DNA of 64,000 bases from Branchipolynoe longqiensis (Eukaryota > Annelida > Polychaeta > Phyllodocida > Polynoidae). Position numbers and translations under genes: made by a program. The notes under the pieces are model-generated. The model saw only the letters and a list, made by a program, of their open reading frames with translations. It had not been told where the DNA came from and did not search any database. Within the stretch, counting starts at the first letter, position 1. Every line of letters begins with the position of its first letter. Positions 32,820 to 44,016 of this stretch are shown piece by piece. The stretch is taken from the NCBI GenBank assembly GCA_030323885.1, contig CM059193.1:78767447-78831446 (forward strand), given 5' to 3'.

Positions 32820-34360
32820 ACAGTTTAGAAACTACACCACTCAGAAACTTACATTATAGAAACTAAACCACTCAATCACTTACAGTATAGTAACTACACC
32901 ACTCAGACACTTACAGTATAGTAACTACACCACTCAGACACGTATAGTAGAGTAACTACACCACTCCAGCAGTTACAATAGTAAAACTATACCGCTGTAA
33001 CACTAAAATAGTGAAACTACACCACCCCAATACTTCCAATAGTGAAACTGCACCACCCCAATACTTACAATAGGGAAACTACATCACCCAACACTTGCAA
33101 TAGTGAAACTACACCACCCCACCACTTACAATAGTGAAACTACACCATCCTGACACTTACAATAGTGAAACTACACCACCCCAACACTTACAATAGTGAA
33201 ACTACACCACCCCAACACTTACAATAGTGAAACTATGCCACCCCACCACTTACAATAGTGAAACAACACCATCCTGACACTTACAATAGTGAAACTACAT
33301 CACCCAACATTTGCAATAGTGAAACTACACCACCCCAACATATACAATAGTGAAACTACACCATCCTGACACTTAGAATAGTGAAACTACACTACTCCAA
33401 CACTTACAATAGTGAAACTACACCACCTGAACACTAACAATAGTGAAAGTACACCACTCCAATAGTTACAATAAGGAAACTACACCGCTCTAACACTAAA
33501 ATAGTGAAACTACACCACCCCAATACGTACAATAGTGAAACTACACCACCCCACCACTTACAATAGTGAAACTACACCATCCTGACACTTACAATAGTGA
33601 AACTACATCACCCAACATTTGCAATAGTGAAACTACACCACCCCAACATATACAATAGTGAAACTACACCATCCTGACACTTACAATAGTGAAACTACAC
33701 CACCCCAAAACTTACAATAGTGAAATTACACTACTCCAACACTTACACTAGTGAAACTACACCACCCCTCCACTAAGAATAGTGAAACTACACCACCCCA
33801 ATACTTCCACTAGTGAAACTGGGCCACCCCAACACTAACAATAGTGAAACTACACCACCTCAATACTTACAATAGTGAAACTACACTACTCCAACACATA
33901 CAATAGTGAAACTACACCACCTCAATACTTACAATAGTGAAACTACACTACTCCAACACATACAATAGTGAAACTACACCACCCCAATACTTACGATAGT
34001 GATACTACATAACACTTACAATAGTGAAATTACACCATCCCAACACTAACAACAGTGAAACTAAACCACCCCAATAATTACAAGAGTGAAACTACACCAC
34101 CGCAGCACAAACAATAGTGAAACTACACCACCCCAATACTTACAATAGTGAAACTACACCACCCCAGCACAAACAATAGTGAAACTACACCACCCCAATA
34201 CTTACAATAGTGAAACTAAGCCACCCCAATACTTACAAGAGTGAAACTACACTACTCCAGTACTTACAATAGTGAAACTACACCACCCCAACACAAACAT
34301 ATAGTGAAACTACACCACCCCAACACTTACAACACTGAAACTACACCACTCCTACGCTTA
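32820..34360. repeat. 31-bp satellite
   Basis: About 49 head-to-tail units reading ACTTACAATAGTGAAACTAC then ACCACCCCAAC. It begins within 20 bp of the end of the 15-bp satellite. Higher-order repetition shows near 33140-33700. There are no spacers. Confidence 0.9.
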
Positions 34361-34524
34361 CAAAACCTTTGCACCTATTACAGTACTATTACACTTCACA
34401 CGGCATTTGGGAATAGCCTCGCCGGGGAGCAGTGATTAATTATCAGAGGGATTGTCGACACATGGCCCAAGGGAGGAAGGAGGTAGCGAGGCATGAAAGG
34501 TGACTTCCTTCTGTATATTTGCAG

Positions 34525-34620
34525 AGACCTTTGCGCCTACACAGGTCCTTCTACCACCAGCAATCAGCACCACGAAGGTCGCAATTGCAACTGCCCTTTT
34601 CCTCGTCACACTTGTTGCAT
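34525..34620 (+). other. Candidate exon A
   Basis: Open between an acceptor-like TATATTTGCAG and a strong donor (CAT/GTAAGTAT). Two frames are of interest. One is Cys-rich (RDLCAYTGP...NCNCPFPRHTCC); the other is hydrophobic (TKVAIATALFLVTLVA). Either can be joined in phase to 35223. No family is recognised, so this is a weak gene prediction. Confidence 0.25.
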
Positions 34621-34766
34621 GTAAGTATTCCATATTCCCATTATTCTCATTATTGTTATTATTATTAATATTATTATTACACTTCTGCAGGAACAGATTC
34701 TATTAAATTGCCTCACTGCTACCTTGCACCAGGTGACAAGATATTTAATAAGTGAACCCGTATCTA

Positions 34767-35013
34767 ATGCCAGGTACACACCTATCGCCTATCCGCATCC
34801 ACCTACCGTTTATGATCTAAAACTGCCCAAAAGTCGGTAGGTGTGCGATACCCTACCGATTGCGATTCGCGACTTAAAACTCAGTTTCAGGGCTAAAACT
34901 GCTTGCTTGCGATTACGATTCACGATTCAAAAAATGAATCGGCCCGTTTTCAGTCGTAAGGTCGTCGCAAGTTTTAGTGCGCAAATCCTATACAGTAGGT
35001 GTGTACTTGGCAT
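34767..35013. mobile_element. MITE-T copy 1
   Basis: Ends ATGCCAGGTACACACCTATC and GTAGGTGTGTACTTGGCAT. Left flank TA, right flank AA. The interior has GATCTAAAACTGCCCAAAAG and AATGAATCGGCCCG, as in the other two copies. It sits within the would-be intron between candidate exons A and B. Confidence 0.8.
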
Positions 35014-35222
35014 AAAATAGATACATACAATCAAATCTAGATAATTCTTTTGATGGTAAAAATTTGATGTTTTGTTCCGACTATGCAGCTTTAATGAATG
35101 AATGTACGAACAAGAAACAACAATTAAGTCTGACGAATAAATTATTATCGCTACGACCTCTGTGGAGAGAAGTGAAAGCTTAGTGACTGTGAGAATTGCA
35201 TTGTGTCGTCTATTGTTCTTAG

Positions 35223-35391
35223 ACACCGAGGCGGCCAGAACGGCTTCCGCCACCACCGGTACAATGGCAGTCACGACCGGAAATGGTGTCACCATAGCTA
35301 TTACTGGCGTCACCATGGCGGTCCGTCTTAATGCATCAGTCGACAACGCCACCACAGCCGCCGCCACTGCAGGGACCACCGCCCCACAGCA
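35223..35391 (+). other. Candidate exon B
   Basis: Preceded by TCTATTGTTCTTAG and followed by CA/GTGAGTAT. From exon A the Cys-rich frame continues as HRGGQNGFRHHRYNGSHDRK..., His/Tyr/Gly-rich, to a TAA at 35329. The hydrophobic frame continues as Thr/Ala-rich sequence to the donor and can join 35791 in phase. Codon variety favours the His/Tyr/Gly frame, but this cannot be settled by eye. Confidence 0.25.
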
Positions 35392-35397
35392 GTGAGT

Positions 35398-35998
35398 ATA
35401 GCCCTATTCCTGCTAATATCCACATAAGGCTGATATACCCAATATATAATAGTAAAATATTCCGATGTACGGCAGGGGAGGGTGCTATTATGTGATGTGT
35501 TATTCGTATACCTAGCCAGTTGAGCTAAGTTGTATGTATATATGTATATATATATATGTATTGGTTGGGTTATAGCTGAGTTCCACGTGGAATGACATAG
35601 TGAGTGATGGCAGGCTGAGTGCAGTAGCACTCATGACCTGGCCCTTCTGCCTGAGTAGGGGTCAACACAATCCAGTATGAGTCAACACAATCAGCTTGCC
35701 TTCCCTTGCTCCCTTCACTCTTAGTTTCTCTTTCAACCACATATCCGGGTACCAACTCGACAAAACGTTTATATATACATACATAAGCAGTTCTATGAAG
35801 AGACAAAGACAATACAAATTGGTTGAAGTATGGTGCGAGCTGGCGCAGAACATTGAATATATATCAGCGGCGGCAGCGCGCCGGTACCAGAAGACGGCCA
35901 ACGTGCATGCGCGCTGCTAATGCTATGGTCTGAACTCATACAACCTTGAAACGACTTCTTCTCCGATACCTATACATATATAATGTTATTATATAATT

Positions 35999-36052
<54 letters not shown>

Positions 36053-36480
36053 CCTGGTATACCTGATATGAGTATATCTGTAGTCCTGTTAATATCCACA
36101 TAAGGCTGATATACCCAATATATAATGTTTATTTTTATATATATATATATACATATATATAAGGCTGGTCTATCGCCTATGAGTATATATGTAGTCCTGT
36201 TAATATCCACATATGGCTGATATACCCAATAAGTAATGTTAATATACATTTCCTACAGTGTGTGACGCAAGAGGGGCTCCCGCCCGGCAATTTACCCGAC
36301 AGCTGGGAGGGGGGGGGTGCACTCCACCAATGCGAACAACACGAATGAGCAAATATAGGGTGTACTTGTTACCCTTGCATTTATACTCGTATAATGTGTT
36401 CTACATCATATATATATATAAAATGATGGTCTACCGGTTATGAGTATACCTGTAGTCATCTTACTATCCGCATATTCAAT
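35398..36480. repeat. rep-F cluster (four copies) with rep-G and (TA)n
   Basis: CCTGTTAATATCCACATAAG then GCTGATATACCCAATA recurs at about 35410, 36080 and 36200, with a decayed copy at 36435. (TA)n fills 35996-36050. A rep-G piece (TTTATACTCGTATAATG) lies at 36352-36422. Confidence 0.7.
35791..35920 (+). other. Candidate exon C (alternative frame)
   Basis: Follows CATAAGCAG. In phase with the Thr/Ala-rich version of exon B it reads SMKRQRQYKLVEVWCELAQN... and stops at 35918. It is relevant only if that frame is the real one. Confidence 0.18.
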
Positions 36481-37078
36481 GCTAGTGCTGCTAAATATAG
36501 AACCTTTATTCAATTTTTGCTTTTTTTTCTGACAGAAAAACACAGACATTATTCTCGACAGAAAACAAAGCTAGAATGCCAAAGCCGTCTGTGATGAGTG
36601 TATATATATATTAGTGTAAACATAATTTATGGCATTACATGTTCACAGCAGTTCTATGCCGCAACCGAATGTACACCTAGTTATTTATGTATTTATTTAT
36701 TTATTTATTTATAAAAGATTTGCTGACATTTGGGGATTCTTTACCATTGAACTGTTTCCATGGAAATGCATATGACATGATGAGTGCTCCTGAAAAAGTA
36801 GCGGCTTATGGTAATAGTTGTTTGTTGTTTGTTGTTGTTTTACGTCCTAGCAACATCTAAGGTCATATCAGGACGGTATGGTAATAGTAAGTGGAACAGC
36901 ACAATGTAAATCTTCTCAATTGTGTAGCCTCTTTCCGGGGGGGTAAATAAATAAACTTTTATATTTAATTGAATATATTCATGTATCTTGTATGTACTTC
37001 AAGATTCAAAAGCCGATAGTTTTCAGTTTCTTAAATAAATATATTTTAGTAATGTCACATGCTAGGCATTAATCAATT
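36481..37078. other. No gene; SINE-B tail fragment inside
   Basis: AT-rich DNA with a TTTATTTATTTA repeat at 36687-36712. A minus-strand SINE-B tail (GTTTTACGTCCTAGCAACAT, ATCAGGACGG) occupies 36816-36876. Confidence 0.65.
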
Positions 37079-37272
37079 GAACTTGCATTGTCCGATAAAA
37101 GCATCAAATTTTCGTAAGCAAAACACCTATGTAGATTTGAACCTACCTATCCAATTCAGATACTGCTGCACTTATTAGATTATTCAGTATGTGTTGCGGC
37201 ATAGAAGGGCCTACCAAGTCAATTTAATAGAACTTGTTATTGCTGAAACCTACGCGGTCAGAGGTTTGACAA

Positions 37273-37948
37273 GCATCAATCAATAAATAGTTCCGTCCTC
37301 TAGTCGAGGGTTGGATGCAATGGTTTTCCACTTGTCCCGATCTTGTCCTGATAGACTGTGAATAATTCAAGCCTGTCCACTGTGAAATATTTGTAAACCA
37401 TGATGTTCTTGGTCTCCCTCTCCCTCTGCTGCCATTCACCTTCCCTTCCAACAATGTACGGTATATTGAACTCTGATGAATGATGTGGCCAAAATAAGTA
37501 AGTTTCTTTGTCTGTATAGTGGCAAACAAGCGTTTCTTATTTTTAATTTTTCTGAGAACTTCTTTGTTGGTGATCTTCTTTGTCCATGATATTTTCATCA
37601 TCCTTCAATATGCCCACATCTGAAATGCTGCTAAACGTTTGTACATTTTCTTAGAGATTGTCCACGTCTCAGCTCCATACATTAGAGTAGACCACACATA
37701 ACACTGAAGAATACGCTTCCTTGTATGTATTAATCTCTTACTTGATGTTAACATTCTATACATTTTGGAGAATGTTGTTCGGGCTATTGTTATCCTTCTC
37801 TTAATTTCTTCCTCACATCTCCCATCAATTGTAATCTTTGTCTGAGATATATGAATTCGGATACTTGTTCTATGTTTGTGCCATCTATGGTTATATTGAT
37901 ATTTGGTTTATCTGTCTTTTTACTTATAACCATTGTTTTGGTCTTCCT
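37273..37948 (-). pseudogene. LINE reverse transcriptase C-terminal relic (RTE-like)
   Basis: Read on the minus strand: MVISKKTDKPNINITIDG, then CYVWSTLMYGAETWTISKK, RMMKISWTKKITNKEVLRK, KLTYFGHIIHQS and GKVNGSRGRGRPRTSW. YG-x-ETWT plus the RGRGRPR segment is typical of the RT C-terminal end of RTE/BovB-type LINEs. At least one frameshift (about 37830) and a stop after QMWAY break it. The RT catalytic core and endonuclease are absent. It is inserted in MITE-R. Confidence 0.75.
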
Positions 37949-38034
37949 GGCAAATTAATTTGGCATGTTTACATTTATCTCAGCAGTAATTATCAAATTT
38001 GTAGCGCAGTGTATAATTTATTTGTTATTTCTTT

Positions 38035-38220
38035 TATGCGGTATTTATTCTGCCTATAGTGTGTAAGCTCCCATGAGGGTGCTTGTTTTCAATGCTGGAC
38101 AGCTGTGAGGAATGTTATGGTGTATGCGCAGGTTCCGGTTCTGGGTTGGTATCCGGGATCTCTACCAGCATTTAAGTAGTTAGTGTCTATGTTAGTGTTT
38201 TTTGTGGGTTTTGGGATATA
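38035..38220 (+). repeat. rep-3 copy
   Basis: TGTGTAAGCTCCCATGAGGG, TGCTTGTTTTCAATGCTGG, ACAGCTGTGA: the inverted partner of 23155-23345, here inside the interrupted MITE-R. Confidence 0.65.
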
Positions 38221-38589
38221 ACTTCCTATCATATAAGTAATATCTTAGCCTAGTATATACATCTAGTGAGATGGTAATAGGCTTGTGGATGAGGATTAGC
38301 ATGAAGTTAGTAATTCAAGGCCTATGTCACTATGTTAGCTTGAAGTAATTCTCGTTTAAAATTACATATTAAGAGATAGTTGAAGTTTAAACATTCCAAA
38401 TTAAATGTGGCATGCTTCTCAAATCTCTGACTCCATATGCTTTCGCAGTAACGGGTTCTGTTATATTGACTATATCGATCAACCGAATAGATTTATCTCA
38501 GACAATGACAGAAACTCAAAACCATCGGACTACTCAACTTGAAGCAGGGACAGCTTCAACTGCACAAGATTAAGCTAAGATTCCATATA

Positions 38590-38700
38590 TGTGATATGCG
38601 AATGCAAATGCGAACACAAATGTGAACAGAAATGCGAATGCGAACGAAAATGCAAATGTGAATGCGAATGCAAATGCAAATGCAAATGCAAATGCTGCAA
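38590..38700. repeat. (TGCRAA)n hexanucleotide repeat
   Basis: GAATGCAAATGCGAACACAA and continuing 6-bp variants. It yields a CKCECK-type Cys/Lys/Glu ORF on the plus strand that mimics a metallothionein but is purely repeat-driven. Confidence 0.9.
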
Positions 38701-38873
38701 GTGGAATGCTACGAGGACCAATCGGTGCAAATACGAATGTGAATGCCGCTGTGTTTCCCATATGAAACAACTTTGACTTTCTTTCACAAATTTAGAGCAA
38801 CAAAATCCTAGAAATGGCATGGGTATCTATGCTGTATACGTATTCGCATGCCGCATATTTGTAATATTAGCTT

Positions 38874-39060
38874 AAGTCTTCCTCATTCCACAGTTCGCTC
38901 CTTATCTATGCAATGCTGAGTGTCAGTAATGCTGAGAATCATGCTAGGTAGCGACAAGTAAATATCTGGGAAATCATTGATTTGAATCAGCCAGGGTTTG
39001 AACGAATAATCCGCTGCACAGAAATCGAACACTCATTTGCTTAGCCAGCCATTCGGGCTT
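38874..39060 (-). mobile_element. SINE-C copy, diverged
   Basis: Minus strand: AGTCTTCCTCATTCCACAG, GCTAGGTAGCGACAAGTAA, AGCCAGGGTTTGAACG and AGCCAGCCATTCGGGCTT. Confidence 0.65.
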
Positions 39061-39252
39061 AAGTTCCTGACAAATAGGTTGGGAAACATGTATATTTATG
39101 GGACCTTCACTGACCTGAGAAAGGCGATTTGTAAATGTCTGTTGCTTTGCAGTAATTACCCCGAACTGTTCAAGAGGGATTGTTGCCCACAGTTATTATC
39201 AATTTTGTAGTGCAGTGTATAATTAGCGTGAAAAGAGCTATGGAAATCATGT

Positions 39253-40275
39253 CTTACTATTCTATATATCACCGTTGACTGAGGACACAGAACTACAGGC
39301 ATACACTACTATTCTATATATCACGGCTGTCTGATAATACAGAACTGTAGGGTATAAACTGTAGTTATACACTACCATTCTATATATCATGGTCGACTGA
39401 CAATGCGGAACTGCAGGCATAGACTGCCAAAGTACCATTTTATATACCACAGCCGACTGAGAGTACAGAACTGCAATGTATTAACTGGAGGCAAACATTA
39501 CTATTATATATATCGACTGAGAATGCAGACATGCCGGCATACACTACTATTCAATATATAATGATCGACTGGCAATGCAGAACTGCAGGCATGGACTACT
39601 ATTCTATATATCATCGCTGATATAGAATACAGAACTACAGGCAGACACTACTATTCTATATATAATGATCAACTGGCAATGCAGAACCGCAGGCATGCAC
39701 TACTATTCCATATTTCACCGACGATATCGAATAAAGAAATACAGGCATACACTACTATTCTATATATAATGATCGACTGGCAGTGCATAATTGCAGGCAT
39801 GCACTACTATTCTATGTATCATTGCTGACTGAGAATCCAGAACTGCAGGCAATCACTATTATTCTATATATAATGATTCACTGGCAATGCAGAACTGCAG
39901 GCATGCACTATTATTCTGTCGTGGGCGTGATAAAAATGGGAAATATTGCGCTTAGAGCGGGACTCGAACCCACATCTTTTTCCATTCCGGGCCAGTGTGC
40001 TAACCATTACACCACTTAGGCTCCGTGATTTCACCACACTACCCACGTCCACCTGTCTATGTGGTTACTTGCCCGAGAGGTCAGTGCAGACTACTACAAT
40101 TCTATATATTACGGCCGACTGAGAATACAGAATTGCAAGGTATAAACTGAAGGCATACACTACTAGACAGTGATCATTGAACATTCACTATTACTCCATA
40201 TATCACGGTCAACACTGAGAACTCCAGACTTAGAAATATGGATTTGCACTGGGATTCTATAGATCAGAGTTGATT
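39253..40275. repeat. ~54-bp tandem array, split by a TRIM solo LTR
   Basis: Units read CACTACTATTCTATATATCA, TGACTGAGAATACAGAACTG, CAGGCAT, with length varying about 50-60 bp. 15 or more units. The array is cut by a 182-bp insertion at 39917-40098 flanked by ATTC. Confidence 0.85.
39917..40098 (-). mobile_element. TRIM solo LTR, clean insertion
   Basis: Exactly 182 bp, the minus-strand equivalent of the 7871-8052 LTR, with TG...CA ends. ATTC occurs at 39913-39916 and 40099-40102. Removing the LTR and one ATTC restores a normal array unit. The tRNA-like region is at about 39949-40021 with an inverted B box (GGGACTCGAACCC). It is more diverged than the 7871 copy. Confidence 0.85.
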
Positions 40276-40468
40276 AAGAACAGTGAGTATTGTAATATTA
40301 AATGCCACTACCGTTCCTGGCTCTCTACATCGCTGGGATATAACATAAAAGAAAACTACTTTGCTCAATCGCTGCCAAGATTATGTGTATCGGTGTTTAT
40401 ATTGGTATGGTATCTCAGTGTAGCAACACTGTACAGCCGCCATCACCCTGTACCAAGTAATCACCCTA

Positions 40469-40734
40469 ATGCTAGGTACACACCTACCGTTTACGACTCG
40501 CGCACTAAAACTCACGACCTGACCCGACCCGCTTAAAACTGAAAACGGGCCGATTCATTTTTCGAATCGCAAATCGCAATCGTAAGGAAGCACTTTTAGC
40601 CCTAACATTGAGTTTTATGTCATGAATCACAATCGGTAGGTGTGCTAGGGGAGTGCACACCTCAAGACTTTTGGGCAATTTTAGATCGAATATGGTAGGT
40701 GGGTGTGGAAAAACGGTAGGTGTGTACCTAGCAT
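40469..40734. mobile_element. MITE-T copy 2, TA-flanked
   Basis: Ends ATGCTAGGTACACACCTACC and GGTAGGTGTGTACCTAGCAT. TA lies on both sides (40467-40468, 40735-40736). Its interior is the reverse of copies 1 and 3. Confidence 0.85.
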
Positions 40735-40737
40735 TAC

Positions 40738-40778
40738 TGATATGATCTCGACTGTTGCTAGGATGTAAAGCCCCCACC
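40738..40778 (+). mobile_element. SINE-B tail fragment
   Basis: TGATATGATCTCGACTGTTG then CTAGGATGTAAAG, directly right of MITE-T copy 2, which suggests the MITE landed in an older SINE-B. Confidence 0.55.
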
Positions 40779-41744
40779 TGACTAGATACCACCATCAATT
40801 AAACACACTGAGATCCGCGTATCATCTCCAACGTTGACAGATCCCGGATAGCATGAGCCGACTGAGAGGCTCTGTCCGTTATCTGTGGTGCCCGGGGAAT
40901 GAACACTGCGTCGAGTCCTGAATAAAACTGGGGCCTGGTTTCAGCACTTGGCGCAAAACTAGGTCACCACGGCACGTTTAGATACATAGACGGTGTGTCC
41001 ATTGTGCCCCCAGCCCTACCTCCACCAACCACTCCAACCTCCACCAACCATCCCAACCTCCACCACGCCAACCTCCACCACCCCAACTTTCACCATTACC
41101 CCAACCTCCACAGCACCCAATAAGGCAGTTCAGGGCGTGAGTAGTGCATGGCAATGACACTTTAGCCCTGGTGGAATATATATGCATTAAACAGTGTTCC
41201 ATGATGTAGCAGTGGGGATGGCAAATCTACTAGTACTACTTACTGCATTGGTGTAATATATGCAGTTATCCACACTCCCCCAGCATGACGCGAGGCCACG
41301 TCATGAACAAAAGGAATGCAAAGAACGTATGGAATAAAGTCAGTATCTAACATGAACTCAACGTGTCGACTCCAATACTTGACATGGTGTTAGATCTGAA
41401 ACGAACATATGACAATGGCTTTAACTGGATTAAAACCCCGCACCATTAAATTTAGAGAGACATTTGGCGCAAAATTGGAGGCAATAGTATCACACATCTT
41501 GTGGCAGTGGGGATGGAAAATCTACTACTGCATGGTAGCTGCAAATCGATGTCATGGTCCAAACATATTTCTCTAAATATGTCAATATTCTCACTAATAT
41601 GTATGTTTACATGCAACTAAATATGTGCATTGTTAATACACTGTGCATTTCTCTCAATATTTCAATATTGCCACCGATACAAATTCCAGCACGCAGGTGA
41701 TGGTTTCACGGCACTGGTAGCGGTGGGGGTTGGGGTGGGGTGGG
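40779..41744. other. No gene; CCAACCTCCAC minisatellite inside
   Basis: 41005-41112 is a short CCTCCACCAACC/CCAACCTCCACC tandem. The rest is unrecognised, AT-rich from 41520. Confidence 0.6.
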
Positions 41745-41885
41745 GGGTGGCGGCACCTGTCCCACCATGAAAAGGGGTGTCACCAATAAAGTAGTACACA
41801 ACAGGTGGGTGACCAATATAGGGAATCTTCCCTTATGCGCCTTTATACTCACATAACTTTTATACATCACTTATAACAAAATATA
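41745..41885 (+). repeat. rep-G copy
   Basis: GTAGTACACAACAGGTGGGTG, AGGGAATCTTCCCTTATGCG, CTTTATACTCACATAAC; parallels 10430-10575. Confidence 0.6.
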
Positions 41886-42043
41886 TGTTGTTATTGTTCT
41901 CTCAGCAGCGAAATGCAGTAGATGTTAATTTAAACCTCTTTCTAAGTGTAATATTAAGACTATCTATAGGCAGGTATCTTCTGACTCGATGAGTTTGTTC
42001 CATTCAGCCATCTTCAGTGGCAATATCACTTCCTAAAACCTTA

Positions 42044-42299
42044 ATGCCAGGTACACACCTACCATTCATCCGCACCCACCTACCATTTACGATCTAAAGC
42101 TGCCCAAAAGTCGGTAGGTGTGCGATACCCTAGCACATCTACCAATTGCGATTCGCGACTTAAAACTCATTTTCAGGGCTAAAACTGCTTGCTTGCGAAT
42201 ACGATTCGCGATTCGAAAAATGAATCGGCCCGTTCTCAGTCGTAAGGTCGTCGCGAGTTTTAGTGCGCGAATCGTAAACGGTAGGTGTGTACTTGGCAT
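42044..42299. mobile_element. MITE-T copy 3, TA-flanked
   Basis: Ends ATGCCAGGTACACACCTACC and GGTAGGTGTGTACTTGGCAT; TA at 42042-42043 and 42300-42301. It directly abuts a MITE-H at 42302. Confidence 0.85.
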
Positions 42300-42301
42300 T
42301 A

Positions 42302-43061
42302 GGCCCTGTCACATTACGGCGTATGGCGGGAGTGTATTGAAAACCTACGTCGAAAATGGGAAAAAGCTGCGCGTGCCGGCCTATCGTGACCTTTTGAGCA
42401 TATGCGTAACCTATGAGGAGCGTACGAGGAGTGTACGAGGAGCGTATGAGAGCGTACTGTGACATTTTTTGACGGTTTTGATTGGCATATGGAACCTATG
42501 CGTAGCGTATGCGTAGTGTCTGCATAGCATATGCATAGCGTATGAGCGTATGAGTAGCGTATGAGTAAAGATCGATGTCGAGACCTATGACATACGCTTG
42601 GAATACACTTTGCATACACTGTGCATATGCTGTGCATATGCTAGGAGTACGCTCCCATGCGTAACTCGTAGGTTATGCATATGCTACATATGCTACGCAC
42701 ATTGAGCATATGCGTAACCTATGCCGGCGCACCCCTAGCTTACGAGGAGCGTACACCAGTGTACTAGGAGTGTACACTGGCGTATGAGTAGCGTATGAGT
42801 AGCGTATGAACCATACGCTCCCATAGGTCAAGATTTTTTTAGCATGCACAAAAGAATTTGGACGGACGGACGGGAGAAAGCATATGGCGGTGTACAACGG
42901 CATAGGCCGGCACATAATGGCCTATGCATAGTGTATGCGTAGCATTTGCATAGCATATGCATAGCATATGGCAGCGTATGGCGGCGTATGCCGACATATA
43001 TGACATAACGCGCCTACACCACCATACGCTACCGCAAAAAAAACTCATGTGACAGCCCCTT
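42302..43061. mobile_element. MITE-H, CGTATG-motif subtype
   Basis: Starts GGCCCTGTCACATTACGGCG and ends ACTCATGTGACAGCCCC. The interior is dense in GCGTATG, GAGCGTAC and GCATATGC motifs on both strands (for example 42480-42560, 42780-42810, 42920-42990). About 760 bp with no transposase. Confidence 0.75.
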
Positions 43062-43729
43062 TGGTACATTGTTGATGTTCACAGAATAATTCAGCCAGTA
43101 AGGGAAGATGGCAAACTGTGTTATTTACTGACAGCAAGACATTATGTTATTATTCGTAATATTATTATTAACTCAACGGTATGCATCGATCTTAATGGCA
43201 TATATGTTTGTGATTACGAGTATAAAAAAAGGGTTAACTTTAGGTTAGGATGTAGACGGGTATTAGTTTTAAATGTTCATTACTTCAGCTTTATTTTAAA
43301 CTTTACTAAATACGATTTAAGTTAAAAAATGTGCCATATTAAAATTATTTCATTTTCACATTTTATTTGATTTGCTGATACTAACCCGCAGATTCGATAT
43401 AAGATTCGACCCATAAATTCAGTTTCTTTTCTTTTTCAAAGAATTGTTTTCCTCATATTGTTATTCCGTTTCGAAAGGAAAGTCAAATTAAATTAAATGT
43501 CTCTATCTATGCAGGAATAAATATTACATGTCAAAACTTAATCCACACACAGCAAGTAATAGCTGAACCATTTCGCGGATGCACTTTTGTTAAAGCTGAC
43601 ATGGCTGTCCCAATTTCCAGCTGATTCTTGGCTTTAAAATAGCAGCGTTGTTTCGCGTTAAGTCATGCACTGTTTGAAGTGACACCATATTAGACCAACT
43701 GGTCGTAATGCTCACATTGCATTTTATTC
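43062..43729. other. No gene; AT-rich unique DNA
   Basis: Low-GC sequence with ATTATT runs. Nothing recognised. Confidence 0.6.
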
Positions 43730-44016
43730 AAAGGGAATGACTCCCCGCCACCACACCTGAACCACTAACGACAGTAGTGCCTTCACACCCTGCATCCCAC
43801 CTGCCCTTATAAGGTAGCCCACCACCACTGTCTGTCGGCACTTCCCAGTGAGCCGACACAATGACCATGCCTAAAGTTTCTTCCGCCCACCCACTCTTGT
43901 TCTTGTACTCTAACACTTTACCCATGTTTCTTCTTCAGCCAAGCACACATGTTTGTTCACTCGATTTGTAAATAAACCTGCTTTCTTTTACCTGCACTTG
44001 CTTGCTGAGTCTTCCT
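43730..44016 (+). mobile_element. Possible LTR-like segment
   Basis: A C-rich stretch with TTATAAGG (about 43807), then about 170 bp later AAATAAAC (about 43971) and a pyrimidine-rich CTTGCTGAGTCTTCC end. A TATA box followed by AATAAA near the end is typical of an LTR, but boundaries, partner LTR and target duplication are not seen. Confidence 0.25.

Larger units (their letters stand above)
37079..38541. mobile_element. MITE-R copy 3, split by two insertions
   Basis: Left end ACTTGCATTGTCCGATAAAAG and right end ACCATCGGACTACTCAACTT. MITE-R sequence resumes at about 37949 (AAATTAATTTGGCATG) and at 38330 onward, with a LINE relic and rep-3 between. Confidence 0.65.

Noticed and set aside
32820..34360. 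CRISPR-like array of 31-bp direct repeats
   Set aside because: Units are contiguous with no unique spacers, and the DNA is clearly animal. It is an ordinary satellite.
38591..38776. Cys-Lys-Glu-rich ORF resembling a metallothionein
   Set aside because: Produced entirely by a TGCGAA/TGCAAA hexanucleotide repeat. The regular C-x-C spacing is the repeat period.
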